Source: Leptospira levettii
GTDB taxonomy: Bacteria; Spirochaetota; Leptospiria; Leptospirales; Leptospiraceae
Assembly (NCBI RefSeq): GCF_002812085.1
Contig: NZ_NPDM01000006.1
Location: 112,371 to 176,370 of the forward strand
Direction: 5' to 3'
DNA length: 64,000 bases
A program made the translations under genes and the position numbers. A model generated the notes under the pieces. That model was not told where the DNA came from, ran no database searches, and was given only the letters and a program-made list of their open reading frames with translations. This document shows, piece after piece, positions 19,204 through 27,454 of this stretch; position 1 is the stretch's first letter; every line of letters starts with the position of its first letter.

Positions 19204-20214
19204 ATGAGCAAAAATGTTTTTGTATCCACTTTTCCGTTTTGCCGTACCTCACCAGTCGCATTGGATCTTTTAGTATCCAACGGTTTCACAGTGACTGTAA
19301 ACCCTCTTGGACGAAAGATGAAACCGAATGAAGTTGCAGAAGCTGCAAAAAATTTTGATGCACTCATAGCAGGTACAGAAGAGCTTACCCCACTCATCGA
19401 ATCGACGAATATTCTGAAATTCGTTTCTAGAGTTGGAGTGGGACTTGATAGTGTACCTCTTGAACTCTGTAAAGAGAAAGGTATCTCTGTCGCTTATACT
19501 CCGGATGCTGTTTCTCCAGCAGTATCGGAATTAGCAGTGAGTCTCATCGTGGATACAATGAGGAGGGTTACGTATGCCGATCGGGAAATCAGAAAAGGTG
19601 AGTGGACAAGGCCATATGGAGAAAGAATTGGTGGTTCCACGATTGGTATTTTAGGCTTTGGAAGGATTGGAAAAAGAGTAGCTTCGCATCTTTTAGGTTA
19701 TATGCCAAAAGAAATCCTTGTATGTGATTTAATTGATCAAACTGAATCCATTCGTGTGTTGAATGAGGTTTCTTCTAACCTCCATCATGTGAACTGTAAA
19801 TTAGGGAAAAATTGGGGTCACTCTACCAGCAAACAAGTTGATTTAAATAGTTTGTTGGAAATGTCTGATGCGATTACGATTCATGTGCCATTGACTGCGG
19901 AAACAAAAAACCTAATCAATTTTAAGAATATGTCACTCATGAAGTCAAGTGCCGTTTTAATCAACACCGCAAGAGGTGGAATTGTAAATGAAAACGATTT
20001 ATATAAAGTATTAAAAGAGAACTTAATTTCTGCAGCGGCTATGGATGTTTTTGAAGAAGAACCATATAAGGGACCACTACGTGATTTGGAAAATGTCATT
20101 TTAACTCAGCATATGGGTTCTTGTTCCAATGATTGTAGGGAAGATATGGAGAGAGAAGCGGCAGAGAACGTGGTTGGTTTTTTTGGTGGTGGGAAGTGGG
20201 AGAAGGTGGTTTAA
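19204..20214 (+). CDS. D-isomer-specific 2-hydroxyacid dehydrogenase (SerA-like)
   Basis: A 336-residue NAD-dependent dehydrogenase resembling the catalytic half of D-3-phosphoglycerate dehydrogenase. The Rossmann motif GILGFGRIGKRV is near residue 149. Catalytic residues are visible as Arg in NTARGG (about 256), Glu in FEEEP (about 283) and His in LTQHMG (about 303). No ACT or ASB regulatory domain is present. An unusual insertion of about 25 residues follows the nucleotide-binding strand (between LVCDL and VDLNSLLEMSD). Its stop is three bases before the FAD oxidoreductase start, so the two should act together. The substrate is unknown; a glycan-linked hydroxyacid or amino-acid substituent is one possibility. 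Confidence 0.82.
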   Translation: MSKNVFVSTFPFCRTSPVALDLLVSNGFTVTVNPLGRKMKPNEVAEAAKNFDALIAGTEELTPLIESTNILKFVSRVGVGLDSVPLELCKEKGISVAYTPDAVSPAVSELAVSLIVDTMRRVTYADREIRKGEWTRPYGERIGGSTIGILGFGRIGKRVASHLLGYMPKEILVCDLIDQTESIRVLNEVSSNLHHVNCKLGKNWGHSTSKQVDLNSLLEMSDAITIHVPLTAETKNLINFKNMSLMKSSAVLINTARGGIVNENDLYKVLKENLISAAAMDVFEEEPYKGPLRDLENVILTQHMGSCSNDCREDMEREAAENVVGFFGGGKWEKVV

Positions 20215-20217
20215 GGG

Positions 20218-21297
20218 ATGGTGATAGTGGTTGGTTCTGGAATCATAGGATCTTGGATCGCTTATCTTTTGGCAAAAGCTGGTTTCGAGGTATATGTATT
20301 CGAAAAGTCAGAAAATGCAGGTGATGGCATCAGTGGACGTAATTCTGGAGTTTTACATTCTGGAATCTATTACGATGAAACTTCTTTGAAATCAAAGTTT
20401 TGTTTTCGCGGTTATGAAGTTGCGATTCCTTTTTTCGAAAAAAATAAGATACCTTTTTCTATATGTGGAAAAGTAATAACGACGGGATTATCAGATACAA
20501 TTGAAGAAGAAAAAGACAAACAAGTTGAAATCGAAAAACTTTTTGCGAATGGCAATCGATTAGGAATCCCTGACTTAGAGCTCAAGTCTAATCCTGGTTA
20601 CCATTGGAAACATGTTTTGGGTAATACTGCACTTTGGATCCCAAAAACAGGTATCGTTGACGTTCCTACTTATCTAAAAGTATTATGGAAACTGGGAGAA
20701 GATTCCGGTGTAAAAACATTAAAGAACAAAAAGGTGATTCGAGAAAACGGTGGAGTATTTGCTCTGGACTTACAATCAAATGTTAAAGAAGAGCTTGTAG
20801 CAGACTATTTTATTAATGCATGTGGATTATATTCAGACGAATTAGCTTCAAGTGACTTAATGAATCATAAGTATGAAATAAAGCCTAATAAGGGTGAATA
20901 CTTTCGATTAAAAAAACAACTTCCATATGAAACGTTAGTTTATCCATTACCATTAAAAACGTCCACGGCGTTGGGTGTTCATTATACTTTTCATTTGGGG
21001 GGAGATGCATATGCAGGTCCCAATTCGAACTGGGCTATCTCGAAGGATGATTATAAGATGAACACACCGAGAAACGTTTATTTTGAATCTTTACGTAAGA
21101 TCACAGATTTTTATAAAGAAGAAGATTTGAGCGAGGGATATGTTGGATTAAGACCTCGTTTGTTTTTGAATGGAGAAGCTTTAAAGGATTTCGTGATTCA
21201 AAAAGAATTGAATTGGATCCATTTGTTAGGGATTGAAAGTCCTGGACTCACCTCTTCTCCAGCGATAGCTGAGGAAGTTGTAAGGATGGTTGGATAA
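20218..21297 (+). CDS. FAD-dependent oxidoreductase, L-2-hydroxyglutarate oxidase-like
   Basis: A 359-residue DAO-superfamily flavoprotein. The N-terminus VVGSGIIGSWIAYLL is the FAD-binding beta-alpha-beta unit and GRNSGVLHSGIYYDETSLK is the conserved block of the LhgO/YgaF branch (core NSGVLHSGIYY). The C-terminal part has GYVGLRPRLF and LLGIESPGLTSSPAIAEEV, also typical. It is likely to oxidise a 2-hydroxyacid at the membrane face. Directly downstream of a SerA-like reductase, it may reoxidise a hydroxyacid by-product or take part in making an acidic substituent. The family is confident, the substrate is not. Confidence 0.82.
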   Translation: MVIVVGSGIIGSWIAYLLAKAGFEVYVFEKSENAGDGISGRNSGVLHSGIYYDETSLKSKFCFRGYEVAIPFFEKNKIPFSICGKVITTGLSDTIEEEKDKQVEIEKLFANGNRLGIPDLELKSNPGYHWKHVLGNTALWIPKTGIVDVPTYLKVLWKLGEDSGVKTLKNKKVIRENGGVFALDLQSNVKEELVADYFINACGLYSDELASSDLMNHKYEIKPNKGEYFRLKKQLPYETLVYPLPLKTSTALGVHYTFHLGGDAYAGPNSNWAISKDDYKMNTPRNVYFESLRKITDFYKEEDLSEGYVGLRPRLFLNGEALKDFVIQKELNWIHLLGIESPGLTSSPAIAEEVVRMVG

Positions 21298-21306
21298 ATC
21301 ACTCCC

Positions 21307-23058
21307 GTGAAAATTTCGATTATGATATTAGATGAACTATATCGTAGATTTTGGAATTCAATTCAACAACGCAGAAAACAGCAATTGTTTTTATTGTTTG
21401 TTTTGATTATATTCACCTCTTTTGCTGAAATATTTAGTATAGGTGCAGTATTTCCTTTTTTAGCTGCTCTTACAAATCCCTCTCAGATTTTTAATTTGGA
21501 AGAACTTCAGTTTTTGTGGAAAGTTTTAGAAGTAAATGAGCCTTCATCAGTATTGCTTTATGTAACATCTGGGTTTATACTTGCGTCCTTAGTTTCTGGA
21601 GCAATGAGGCTTTTACTAATTTATGCAACTACTAGATTGTCTTTTGGTATTGGTGCAGACATAAGCTACGAAATATACAAAAGAACACTTTTTCAACCTT
21701 ATTACGTGCATATTAACCGCAATAGTGCAGAGGTGATTACTGGAATTACTTCCAAGGCAAGTAGCGTTGTCACTCAGATTATCACACCTATTTTGACTCT
21801 GCTTTCTTCTACAGTTATTTTATTATTTATCATTGGTGGGTTGTTGCTGATAGATCCAAAGACAACTTTGATTTCTTTTTCGTTCTTTATAATGCTTTAT
21901 ATTTTTGTTGCATTGTATTCAAAAACAAAACTCAAAAAAAATGGAGAGATCCTTACAAACAATTTAACCACTGTTCAAAAATCTCTCCAGGAAGGTATGG
22001 GTGGGATTCGCGATATTTTGTTAGATGGAACACAAAGTTATTTTTTGAATACTTATCGTGTCTCAGATTCACTTTATCGAAAGGCTTCTGCTGAAAATTA
22101 TTATTATAGTGCCAGTCCTCGGTATGTAGTTGAATCATTGGGAATGGCTTTGATTGGAATCTTTGCCTACCATTTCGGAAGATCAAATGATTCGCTTATG
22201 GCTGCACTTCCGATTTTGGGATCGTTAGCCATTGCTGCGCAAAGGGTTTTACCTATTTTACAACAAAGTTATTATTCTTGGTCAAATTTAAGAGCTGGTA
22301 GGGAAAATTTGTCGAATGTGGTGGAACTTTTGAATCAATCGATCAAAACGGCGAATTCAAATCGATCACTTGGAAAATTAACGTTTAATCATGATATAAA
22401 AATTGATAACTTATCTTTTATATATGAGGAATCCAAGAAAGAAGTAATTTCTAATGTGAGTTTAACAATTCCAAAAGGCAATAGGGTTGGAATTGTTGGG
22501 CAGACGGGAAGTGGAAAAAGTACACTCATGGATTTACTGATGGGTCTGCTCGTCCCTACTAAAGGTAATATTCGTGTAGATGGAATTGAGTTGAATGACG
22601 AAAATATAAGACTCTGGCAAAACAACCTAGCACATGTTCCTCAAAATATCTTTTTGTCAGATTCTTCCATCGCCGAAAACATCGCCTTTGGTTACAGAAA
22701 GGAAGAAATTGATTTTCAAAAATTAAAAATTGCAGCGAAGAAAGCACAAATTTCTGAACACATCGAGCAGTTACCAGATGGTTATGATACATTTGTCGGA
22801 GAGAGAGGTGTAAAACTATCAGGTGGACAAAGGCAAAGAATTGGTATTGCAAGAGCATTATACAAAGATGCGGAAGTAATTTTTTTAGATGAAGCAACCA
22901 GTGCATTAGATAATGACACGGAAAAAGCAGTAATGGAATCGATTGATTCGTTAGATAAATCGATTACGATTTTCATAATAGCACATCGGTTGTCTACGAT
23001 CGATGGATGCGACCAAAAAATTGAGTTATCCGAAGGGAAAGTGATCCAACAAACATGA
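21307..23058 (+). CDS. ABC transporter, fused membrane and ATPase domains (PglK/MsbA-like flippase)
   Basis: A 583-residue half-transporter that should dimerise. The first 330 residues hold about six membrane helices, opening with FTSFAEIFSIGAVFPFLAAL, a signature of PglK-type lipid-linked oligosaccharide flippases. The ATPase domain has Walker A GQTGSGKST (about 398), signature LSGGQRQRIGIARAL (about 504), Walker B VIFLDEATSALD (about 525) and the H-loop IIAHRLST. No Wzx-type flippase was seen in the window, so this is the best candidate for moving lipid-linked units across the inner membrane. The start is GTG 21307, or ATG 21322. Its stop overlaps pseC at ATGA. Confidence 0.87.
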   Translation: MKISIMILDELYRRFWNSIQQRRKQQLFLLFVLIIFTSFAEIFSIGAVFPFLAALTNPSQIFNLEELQFLWKVLEVNEPSSVLLYVTSGFILASLVSGAMRLLLIYATTRLSFGIGADISYEIYKRTLFQPYYVHINRNSAEVITGITSKASSVVTQIITPILTLLSSTVILLFIIGGLLLIDPKTTLISFSFFIMLYIFVALYSKTKLKKNGEILTNNLTTVQKSLQEGMGGIRDILLDGTQSYFLNTYRVSDSLYRKASAENYYYSASPRYVVESLGMALIGIFAYHFGRSNDSLMAALPILGSLAIAAQRVLPILQQSYYSWSNLRAGRENLSNVVELLNQSIKTANSNRSLGKLTFNHDIKIDNLSFIYEESKKEVISNVSLTIPKGNRVGIVGQTGSGKSTLMDLLMGLLVPTKGNIRVDGIELNDENIRLWQNNLAHVPQNIFLSDSSIAENIAFGYRKEEIDFQKLKIAAKKAQISEHIEQLPDGYDTFVGERGVKLSGGQRQRIGIARALYKDAEVIFLDEATSALDNDTEKAVMESIDSLDKSITIFIIAHRLSTIDGCDQKIELSEGKVIQQT

Positions 23059-24239
23059 AAAACCAAATACCTTATGGAAGGCATAGTATTGATCAAGCTG
23101 ATATTGATGCAGTAGTATCGGTTCTTAAATCTGATTTTCTTACACAAGGACCCCTTGTGCCGTTGTTTGAAAAGATGGTATGCGAATACGTCGGTGTTAG
23201 AAACGGAATTGCCGTTAATAGTGCCACTTCAGCCCTTCATCTGGCATGTTTAGCACTGAATGTAGGCCCTGGTGATATCGTATGGACTAGTCCCATTTCC
23301 TTTGTTGCAAGTTCCAACTGTGCCTTGTATTGCGGTGCAGATGTAGATTTTGTAGATATTGATCCTGTTTCTTATAATTTGTCGGTAGATGCACTTTCTT
23401 TGAAATTAGAAAGAGCAAAGTTAGAGAACAAACTGCCAAAAGTGGTAATCCCTGTACATTTTTCTGGTCAAAGTTGTGACATGGAGAAAATCTTCGCACT
23501 AAGCAAAGAATATGGATTTCGCATCATTGAAGACGCTTCCCATGCAATTGGTAGTACTTACAAAAATCATAAAGTAGGTTCCTGCAAGTTTAGTGACATT
23601 ACTGTGTTTAGTTTTCATCCTGTGAAGATTATTACCACTGGGGAAGGTGGTATGTGTACAACAAGTGATGACGAATTAGCAAATACCATTTATCGACTTA
23701 GAAGTCATGGAATCACAAGAAACCCTAAAGAAATGACAGAACCACCCGATGGTCCTTGGTATTACCAACAAATTGATTTGGGTTATAATTACCGAATGAA
23801 TGACCTGCAAGCTGCTTTAGGTGTCTCACAATTAAAAAGGTTAGATTCCATTGTTCAGAGAAGGCAAGAGATTAAAAACTATTATGATAAGATATTAATT
23901 GATGTTCCATTGATTTTACCAAAGCAAATGGAATACAATCATTCCTCGTTACATTTATATGTAATCCAGGTGAAAGAAAAGGAAATGTTGGCTGATCGCA
24001 AGGTGGTATTTGAAAGATTGAGGGAAGGGGGCATCCTTGTGAACGTACATTACATTCCGATTTATCGCCAACCTTACTATCAGAAAAAATACTCGTTTTT
24101 GCCTTCTTCTTTCCCGAATGCAGAATCTTATTACAATCAGTGTATTAGCCTTCCCATATATCCAGAGTTAACGAATGAAGACATGGACCGAGTGAAAGAA
24201 ACTTTGATTACTCCCATTGGGCATCAGGTATTGTTTTGA
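23055..24239 (+). CDS. pseC: UDP-4-keto-6-deoxy-N-acetylaltrosamine aminotransferase (PseC)
   Basis: A 394-residue DegT/DnrJ/EryC1 PLP aminotransferase for step two of pseudaminic acid synthesis. The N-terminus IPYGRHSIDQADIDAVV and the block VNSATSALHLACLAL are typical of PseC. The PLP-binding Lys is Lys191 in FSFHPVKIITTGEGG, and GYNYRMNDLQAALG supplies the dimer-site motif. Length matches the family. It is overlapped by the ABC transporter gene at ATGA upstream and by pseF at TTGA downstream, within a pse block lacking only pseB. Confidence 0.92.
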   Translation: MKNQIPYGRHSIDQADIDAVVSVLKSDFLTQGPLVPLFEKMVCEYVGVRNGIAVNSATSALHLACLALNVGPGDIVWTSPISFVASSNCALYCGADVDFVDIDPVSYNLSVDALSLKLERAKLENKLPKVVIPVHFSGQSCDMEKIFALSKEYGFRIIEDASHAIGSTYKNHKVGSCKFSDITVFSFHPVKIITTGEGGMCTTSDDELANTIYRLRSHGITRNPKEMTEPPDGPWYYQQIDLGYNYRMNDLQAALGVSQLKRLDSIVQRRQEIKNYYDKILIDVPLILPKQMEYNHSSLHLYVIQVKEKEMLADRKVVFERLREGGILVNVHYIPIYRQPYYQKKYSFLPSSFPNAESYYNQCISLPIYPELTNEDMDRVKETLITPIGHQVLF

Positions 24240-24931
24240 CGAATATATGTATCATTCCTGCGCGTGGCGGGAGTAAAAGAATCCCTCGCAAAAATATCAA
24301 ATTGTTTCATGGAAAACCCATGATATCTTATTCAATAGAAACTGCCATCCAATCGAAGTTATTTGACAAAGTGATTGTTTCAACAGATGATTTAGAAATT
24401 GCAGAAGTATCCAGACACTATGGTGCTGAAGTTCCATTTATGAGACCGAGTGAGTTGTCTGATGATAACACGGCAACGATTCCTGTGATTGCTCATTCCA
24501 TTCAATGGATGAACAAGGAAGGTATTCAAGCTGATTGTGTAGCGTGTATTTATGCCACGGCTCCTTTTATTTTGAAAAATGATTTAATCAGTGCGGAAAA
24601 GAGTCTCCGTGAAGAGAGATGGGAATATGTATTTTCTGCTACTTCCTTTGGATTTCCCATATTCCGAGGATTTAAAAAAGATTCCGATGGAAAAATCGAA
24701 ATGTTTTTTCCTGAACATTTTGGTACTCGTTCCCAGGATTTACCAGAAGCCTTCCATGATGCCGGACAGTTTTATTTTGGAAAACCAAGTGCATGGCTCG
24801 AAGGAAAAAGGATGTTTGACAAGTGGTCTTCCATTGTTGAACTTCCGAGATGGAGAGTACAAGATATAGACACACAAGACGATTGGGAACGAGCAGAAGT
24901 TATATATAAGATGATTAGTAGTATGAGCTGA
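24236..24931 (+). CDS. pseF: Pseudaminic acid cytidylyltransferase
   Basis: A 231-residue CMP-sugar synthetase that activates pseudaminic acid with CTP. The nucleotide-binding motif IPARGGSKRIPRKNIK is at residues 7-22, VIVSTDDLEIAEV at about 45, and the C-terminal RWRVQDIDTQDDWERAE is characteristic of PseF. The start is a TTG overlapping the stop of pseC (TTGA), implying translational coupling. It is flanked by pseC and pseG, which fixes the assignment as PseF rather than NeuA. Confidence 0.92.
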   Translation: MTNICIIPARGGSKRIPRKNIKLFHGKPMISYSIETAIQSKLFDKVIVSTDDLEIAEVSRHYGAEVPFMRPSELSDDNTATIPVIAHSIQWMNKEGIQADCVACIYATAPFILKNDLISAEKSLREERWEYVFSATSFGFPIFRGFKKDSDGKIEMFFPEHFGTRSQDLPEAFHDAGQFYFGKPSAWLEGKRMFDKWSSIVELPRWRVQDIDTQDDWERAEVIYKMISSMS

Positions 24932-24961
24932 TTTTGAATTGAGAATTCAATAAAAACGAAG

Positions 24962-25885
24962 ATGGCAACTTTGATTTTTACAGAAGCACTCCTTACCACA
25001 GGACTTGGTCATTTGGGAAGGTGTACGGCACTTGCCGAAAAACTTTTGGAAGAAGGTGAGACTACCGCTCAAATGGTTCTTCATAGCGATCAAGCCGCTA
25101 CCAATTGGAGTTTTCCATGTCAGGTTCAGTCCATCAATTGGAAGGAAAAAAAACAGTTAATAGAGTTTCTGGATGGGTATAACCAAAGAACAGATCTAAG
25201 TGATTTCATTTTTTACGTGGATTCTTATTTAGCGGATTTAGAAATTTACAATACATTAAAAGATTACTGCTCTGAACTTATCTGTATTGATGACGACTGC
25301 CGTATTGAGTATCCCGCTGATTCCACAATATTAAATCCTGGTTATCCTGGCCTTTATTTGGATTACAACACTGAAAAATATAAAATTTTAACTGGTAAAG
25401 ACCAGGTTTTACTCAGAAAACCCTTTCGAGAAAAATTTGAAATCCCAAAGAGAAATATCCCCCCCCATAAGATTTTGGTGACACTCGGTGGTAGCGATCC
25501 GCATTTATTTTCCGAAGAGATCCTTTCTCTATTAGTAAAAAACTTTCCCGCACTAGAGAAACATTTAGTTGTTGGTCCTGGGTTTACGAACGAAGTTACT
25601 TTAAAAGAGTTATCTGATAAAAATACATTCTTTTACAAAAATCTTTCAGCCATTCAAATGCGGGACCTAATGATCCAAATGGATTTTGCGATCACCGCGG
25701 GTGGGCAAACCACATATGAATTGGATCGATGTAAAGTTCCAATGGTGATGATTAAAACTGCAGAGAATCAGGAATTAAACATTCAAGGTTTTGTGGAATT
25801 TCAAAAAAGTCAAGTTGTAAGCGAACCAAAAGAACTCGTAGGCATACTAAAAAACAACTTCATTCAAACATCGGATATTGATTAG
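24962..25885 (+). CDS. pseG: UDP-2,4-diacetamido-2,4,6-trideoxy-altropyranose hydrolase (PseG)
   Basis: A 307-residue GT-B-fold hydrolase that removes UDP to release the free sugar for PseI. The catalytic His is at position 17 in TTGLGHLGRC, the same number as in the characterised Campylobacter enzyme. ILVTLGGSDPH near residue 175 and ITAGGQTTYEL near 245 form the UDP site. A run of eight C (25459-25466) falls in codons about 166-168, and slippage there would truncate the protein. The start ATG lies 30 bases after pseF. Confidence 0.92.
   Translation: MATLIFTEALLTTGLGHLGRCTALAEKLLEEGETTAQMVLHSDQAATNWSFPCQVQSINWKEKKQLIEFLDGYNQRTDLSDFIFYVDSYLADLEIYNTLKDYCSELICIDDDCRIEYPADSTILNPGYPGLYLDYNTEKYKILTGKDQVLLRKPFREKFEIPKRNIPPHKILVTLGGSDPHLFSEEILSLLVKNFPALEKHLVVGPGFTNEVTLKELSDKNTFFYKNLSAIQMRDLMIQMDFAITAGGQTTYELDRCKVPMVMIKTAENQELNIQGFVEFQKSQVVSEPKELVGILKNNFIQTSDID
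25459..25466 (+). repeat. C8 homopolymer inside pseG
   Basis: Eight consecutive C residues span parts of four codons (Ile-Pro-Pro-His). It stands out in an AT-rich region where other long homopolymers are A or T. It is a possible slippage site; a one-base change would frameshift PseG at about residue 167 of 307. Confidence 0.8.
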
Positions 25886-25895
25886 GTATAAAAAA

Positions 25896-26348
25896 ATGGA
25901 CCTACACCTCCGACCTGTTTCCACTAGTGACTGTGAACTTCTGTTTGGTTGGGTTAACGAACCTGAAGTTAGAAAAAATTCGTTCTCTCATCAAATGGTT
26001 GATTTGGAGAGCCATAAAATTTGGTTCCAAAAGAAAATAAACGAGGGTCTTCCTTGGTATATTTTGGAATTGGCTGGGCAACCTTCAGGAGTCATTCGAT
26101 TCGATTTATCGGAAAATGGTTTCAAAATTAATTTTTCTATTTCGGCAAGTCAAAGAGGAAAGGGATTTGGAAAAGAAATTATCCGATTAGGACTATCAGA
26201 AATCACAAAAAATCCTCAGAATAGCAACTTTGTTTTTGGTCTGGTAAAAAAACAGAATATTGCATCTGCTAAATGCTTTCTGTCCAATCAGTTTTTACAA
26301 AATGATTATGACCAAAATACGTATATTTTTCAAAAAAAACTCGGTTAA
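25896..26348 (+). CDS. pseH: UDP-4-amino-sugar N-acetyltransferase (PseH, GNAT family)
   Basis: A 150-residue GNAT acetyltransferase that adds the N4-acetyl group before PseG. LHLRPVSTSDCELLFGWVNEPEVRKNSF at the start has the PseH-typical W-N-x-x-x-V-R pattern (core FGWVNEPEVRKNSF). ISASQRGKGFGKEII is the acetyl-CoA pyrophosphate-binding loop (Q-R-G-K-G-F-G). ATG 25896 with an AGG eight bases upstream is preferred to TTG 25878, which would overlap pseG. It is followed four bases later by pseI. Confidence 0.9.
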   Translation: MDLHLRPVSTSDCELLFGWVNEPEVRKNSFSHQMVDLESHKIWFQKKINEGLPWYILELAGQPSGVIRFDLSENGFKINFSISASQRGKGFGKEIIRLGLSEITKNPQNSNFVFGLVKKQNIASAKCFLSNQFLQNDYDQNTYIFQKKLG

Positions 26349-26351
26349 CCT

Positions 26352-27398
26352 ATGATAAAAATATCCAATGTTCCCATTTCGAGAGATCATAAACCTTTCA
26401 TCATTGCTGAAATGTCTGGCAATCATAATCATTCTCTTGAGAGGGCTTTTGAGATCGTGGACGCTGCCGCAGAGTCTGGAGCACATGCACTCAAATTACA
26501 AACATATACTGCAGATACAATTACGATAGATAAATCAGAAGGTGAATTTTTTATTTCCGATCCAAAAAGCCTTTGGAAAGGAGAGTCACTTTATAATCTC
26601 TATAAACAAGCTTTTACTCCTTGGGAGTGGCACAAACCAATTATGGACAGGTGCAAAGAGAAAGGAATTCTTTGTTTTAGTAGTCCCTTTGATTTTACCG
26701 CAGTTGATTTTTTGGAAGAATTAAATGTACCTGCATACAAAATTGCTTCTTTCGAAAACGTGGATCTTCCTCTCATCAAAAAGGTAGCAAACACTGGTAA
26801 GCCAATCATTGTTTCGACTGGAATGGCAACTGTGCAAGAAATTGCCGAGGCAGTGGAGACTATTAGAAGCACCGGAAACGAACAAATTATTCTTTTAAAA
26901 TGCACAAGTACTTATCCGGCAACTCCGGAGACTACGAATATACTCACAATCCCGCACTTACGTGAACTATTTGGATGTGAAGTTGGTCTTTCAGACCATA
27001 CAATGGGGATTGGAGTTTCTGTGGCAAGTGTTGCCTTAGGTGCGGTTGTGATCGAAAAACATTTTACTCTGAATCGGAAAGATGGTGGAGTAGATTCTAC
27101 ATTTTCAATGGAACCAAAAGAAATGAATTCCCTAGTCATTGAGACAGAAAGAGCCTGGCAGGCATTGGGAAAAATCAATTATGGACCTACCGAAAAGGAA
27201 AAAGCATCGTTAGTGTTTCGAAGGTCTTTATATGTCGTGGAAGATATAAAAGCTGGCGATATGATCACTGAAAAAAATGTGAGAAGCATTCGACCAGGTC
27301 TAGGGTTACCACCTAAGTTTTTTGATTTAGTGATGGGTAAGAGAGTGAACCAAGATGTGAAGAGGGGAACTGGTTTAAGTTGGGAGATGTTGGGGTGA
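26352..27398 (+). CDS. pseI: Pseudaminic acid synthase
   Basis: A 348-residue NeuB-family enzyme that condenses the hexose with phosphoenolpyruvate. The barrel has FIIAEMSGNHNHSLERA near the start, KLQTYTADTITID, PAYKIASFENVDLPLI, IVSTGMAT and GLSDHTMGIGVSVASVALGA, all typical of PseI (NeuB proteins usually read SGEIT where this has SFENVD). The last 65 residues are the SAF/antifreeze-like domain (VFRRSLYVVEDIKAGDMITEKNVRSIRPG, core DIKAGDMITEKNVR). It completes the CFGHI set; the cluster continues with the amidotransferase genes 56 bases on. Confidence 0.93.
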   Translation: MIKISNVPISRDHKPFIIAEMSGNHNHSLERAFEIVDAAAESGAHALKLQTYTADTITIDKSEGEFFISDPKSLWKGESLYNLYKQAFTPWEWHKPIMDRCKEKGILCFSSPFDFTAVDFLEELNVPAYKIASFENVDLPLIKKVANTGKPIIVSTGMATVQEIAEAVETIRSTGNEQIILLKCTSTYPATPETTNILTIPHLRELFGCEVGLSDHTMGIGVSVASVALGAVVIEKHFTLNRKDGGVDSTFSMEPKEMNSLVIETERAWQALGKINYGPTEKEKASLVFRRSLYVVEDIKAGDMITEKNVRSIRPGLGLPPKFFDLVMGKRVNQDVKRGTGLSWEMLG

Positions 27399-27454
27399 AG
27401 GACTTACCTTTAATTCCATTTAGCTCAATAGCAAAAAATATCCTTTAAGAATAA

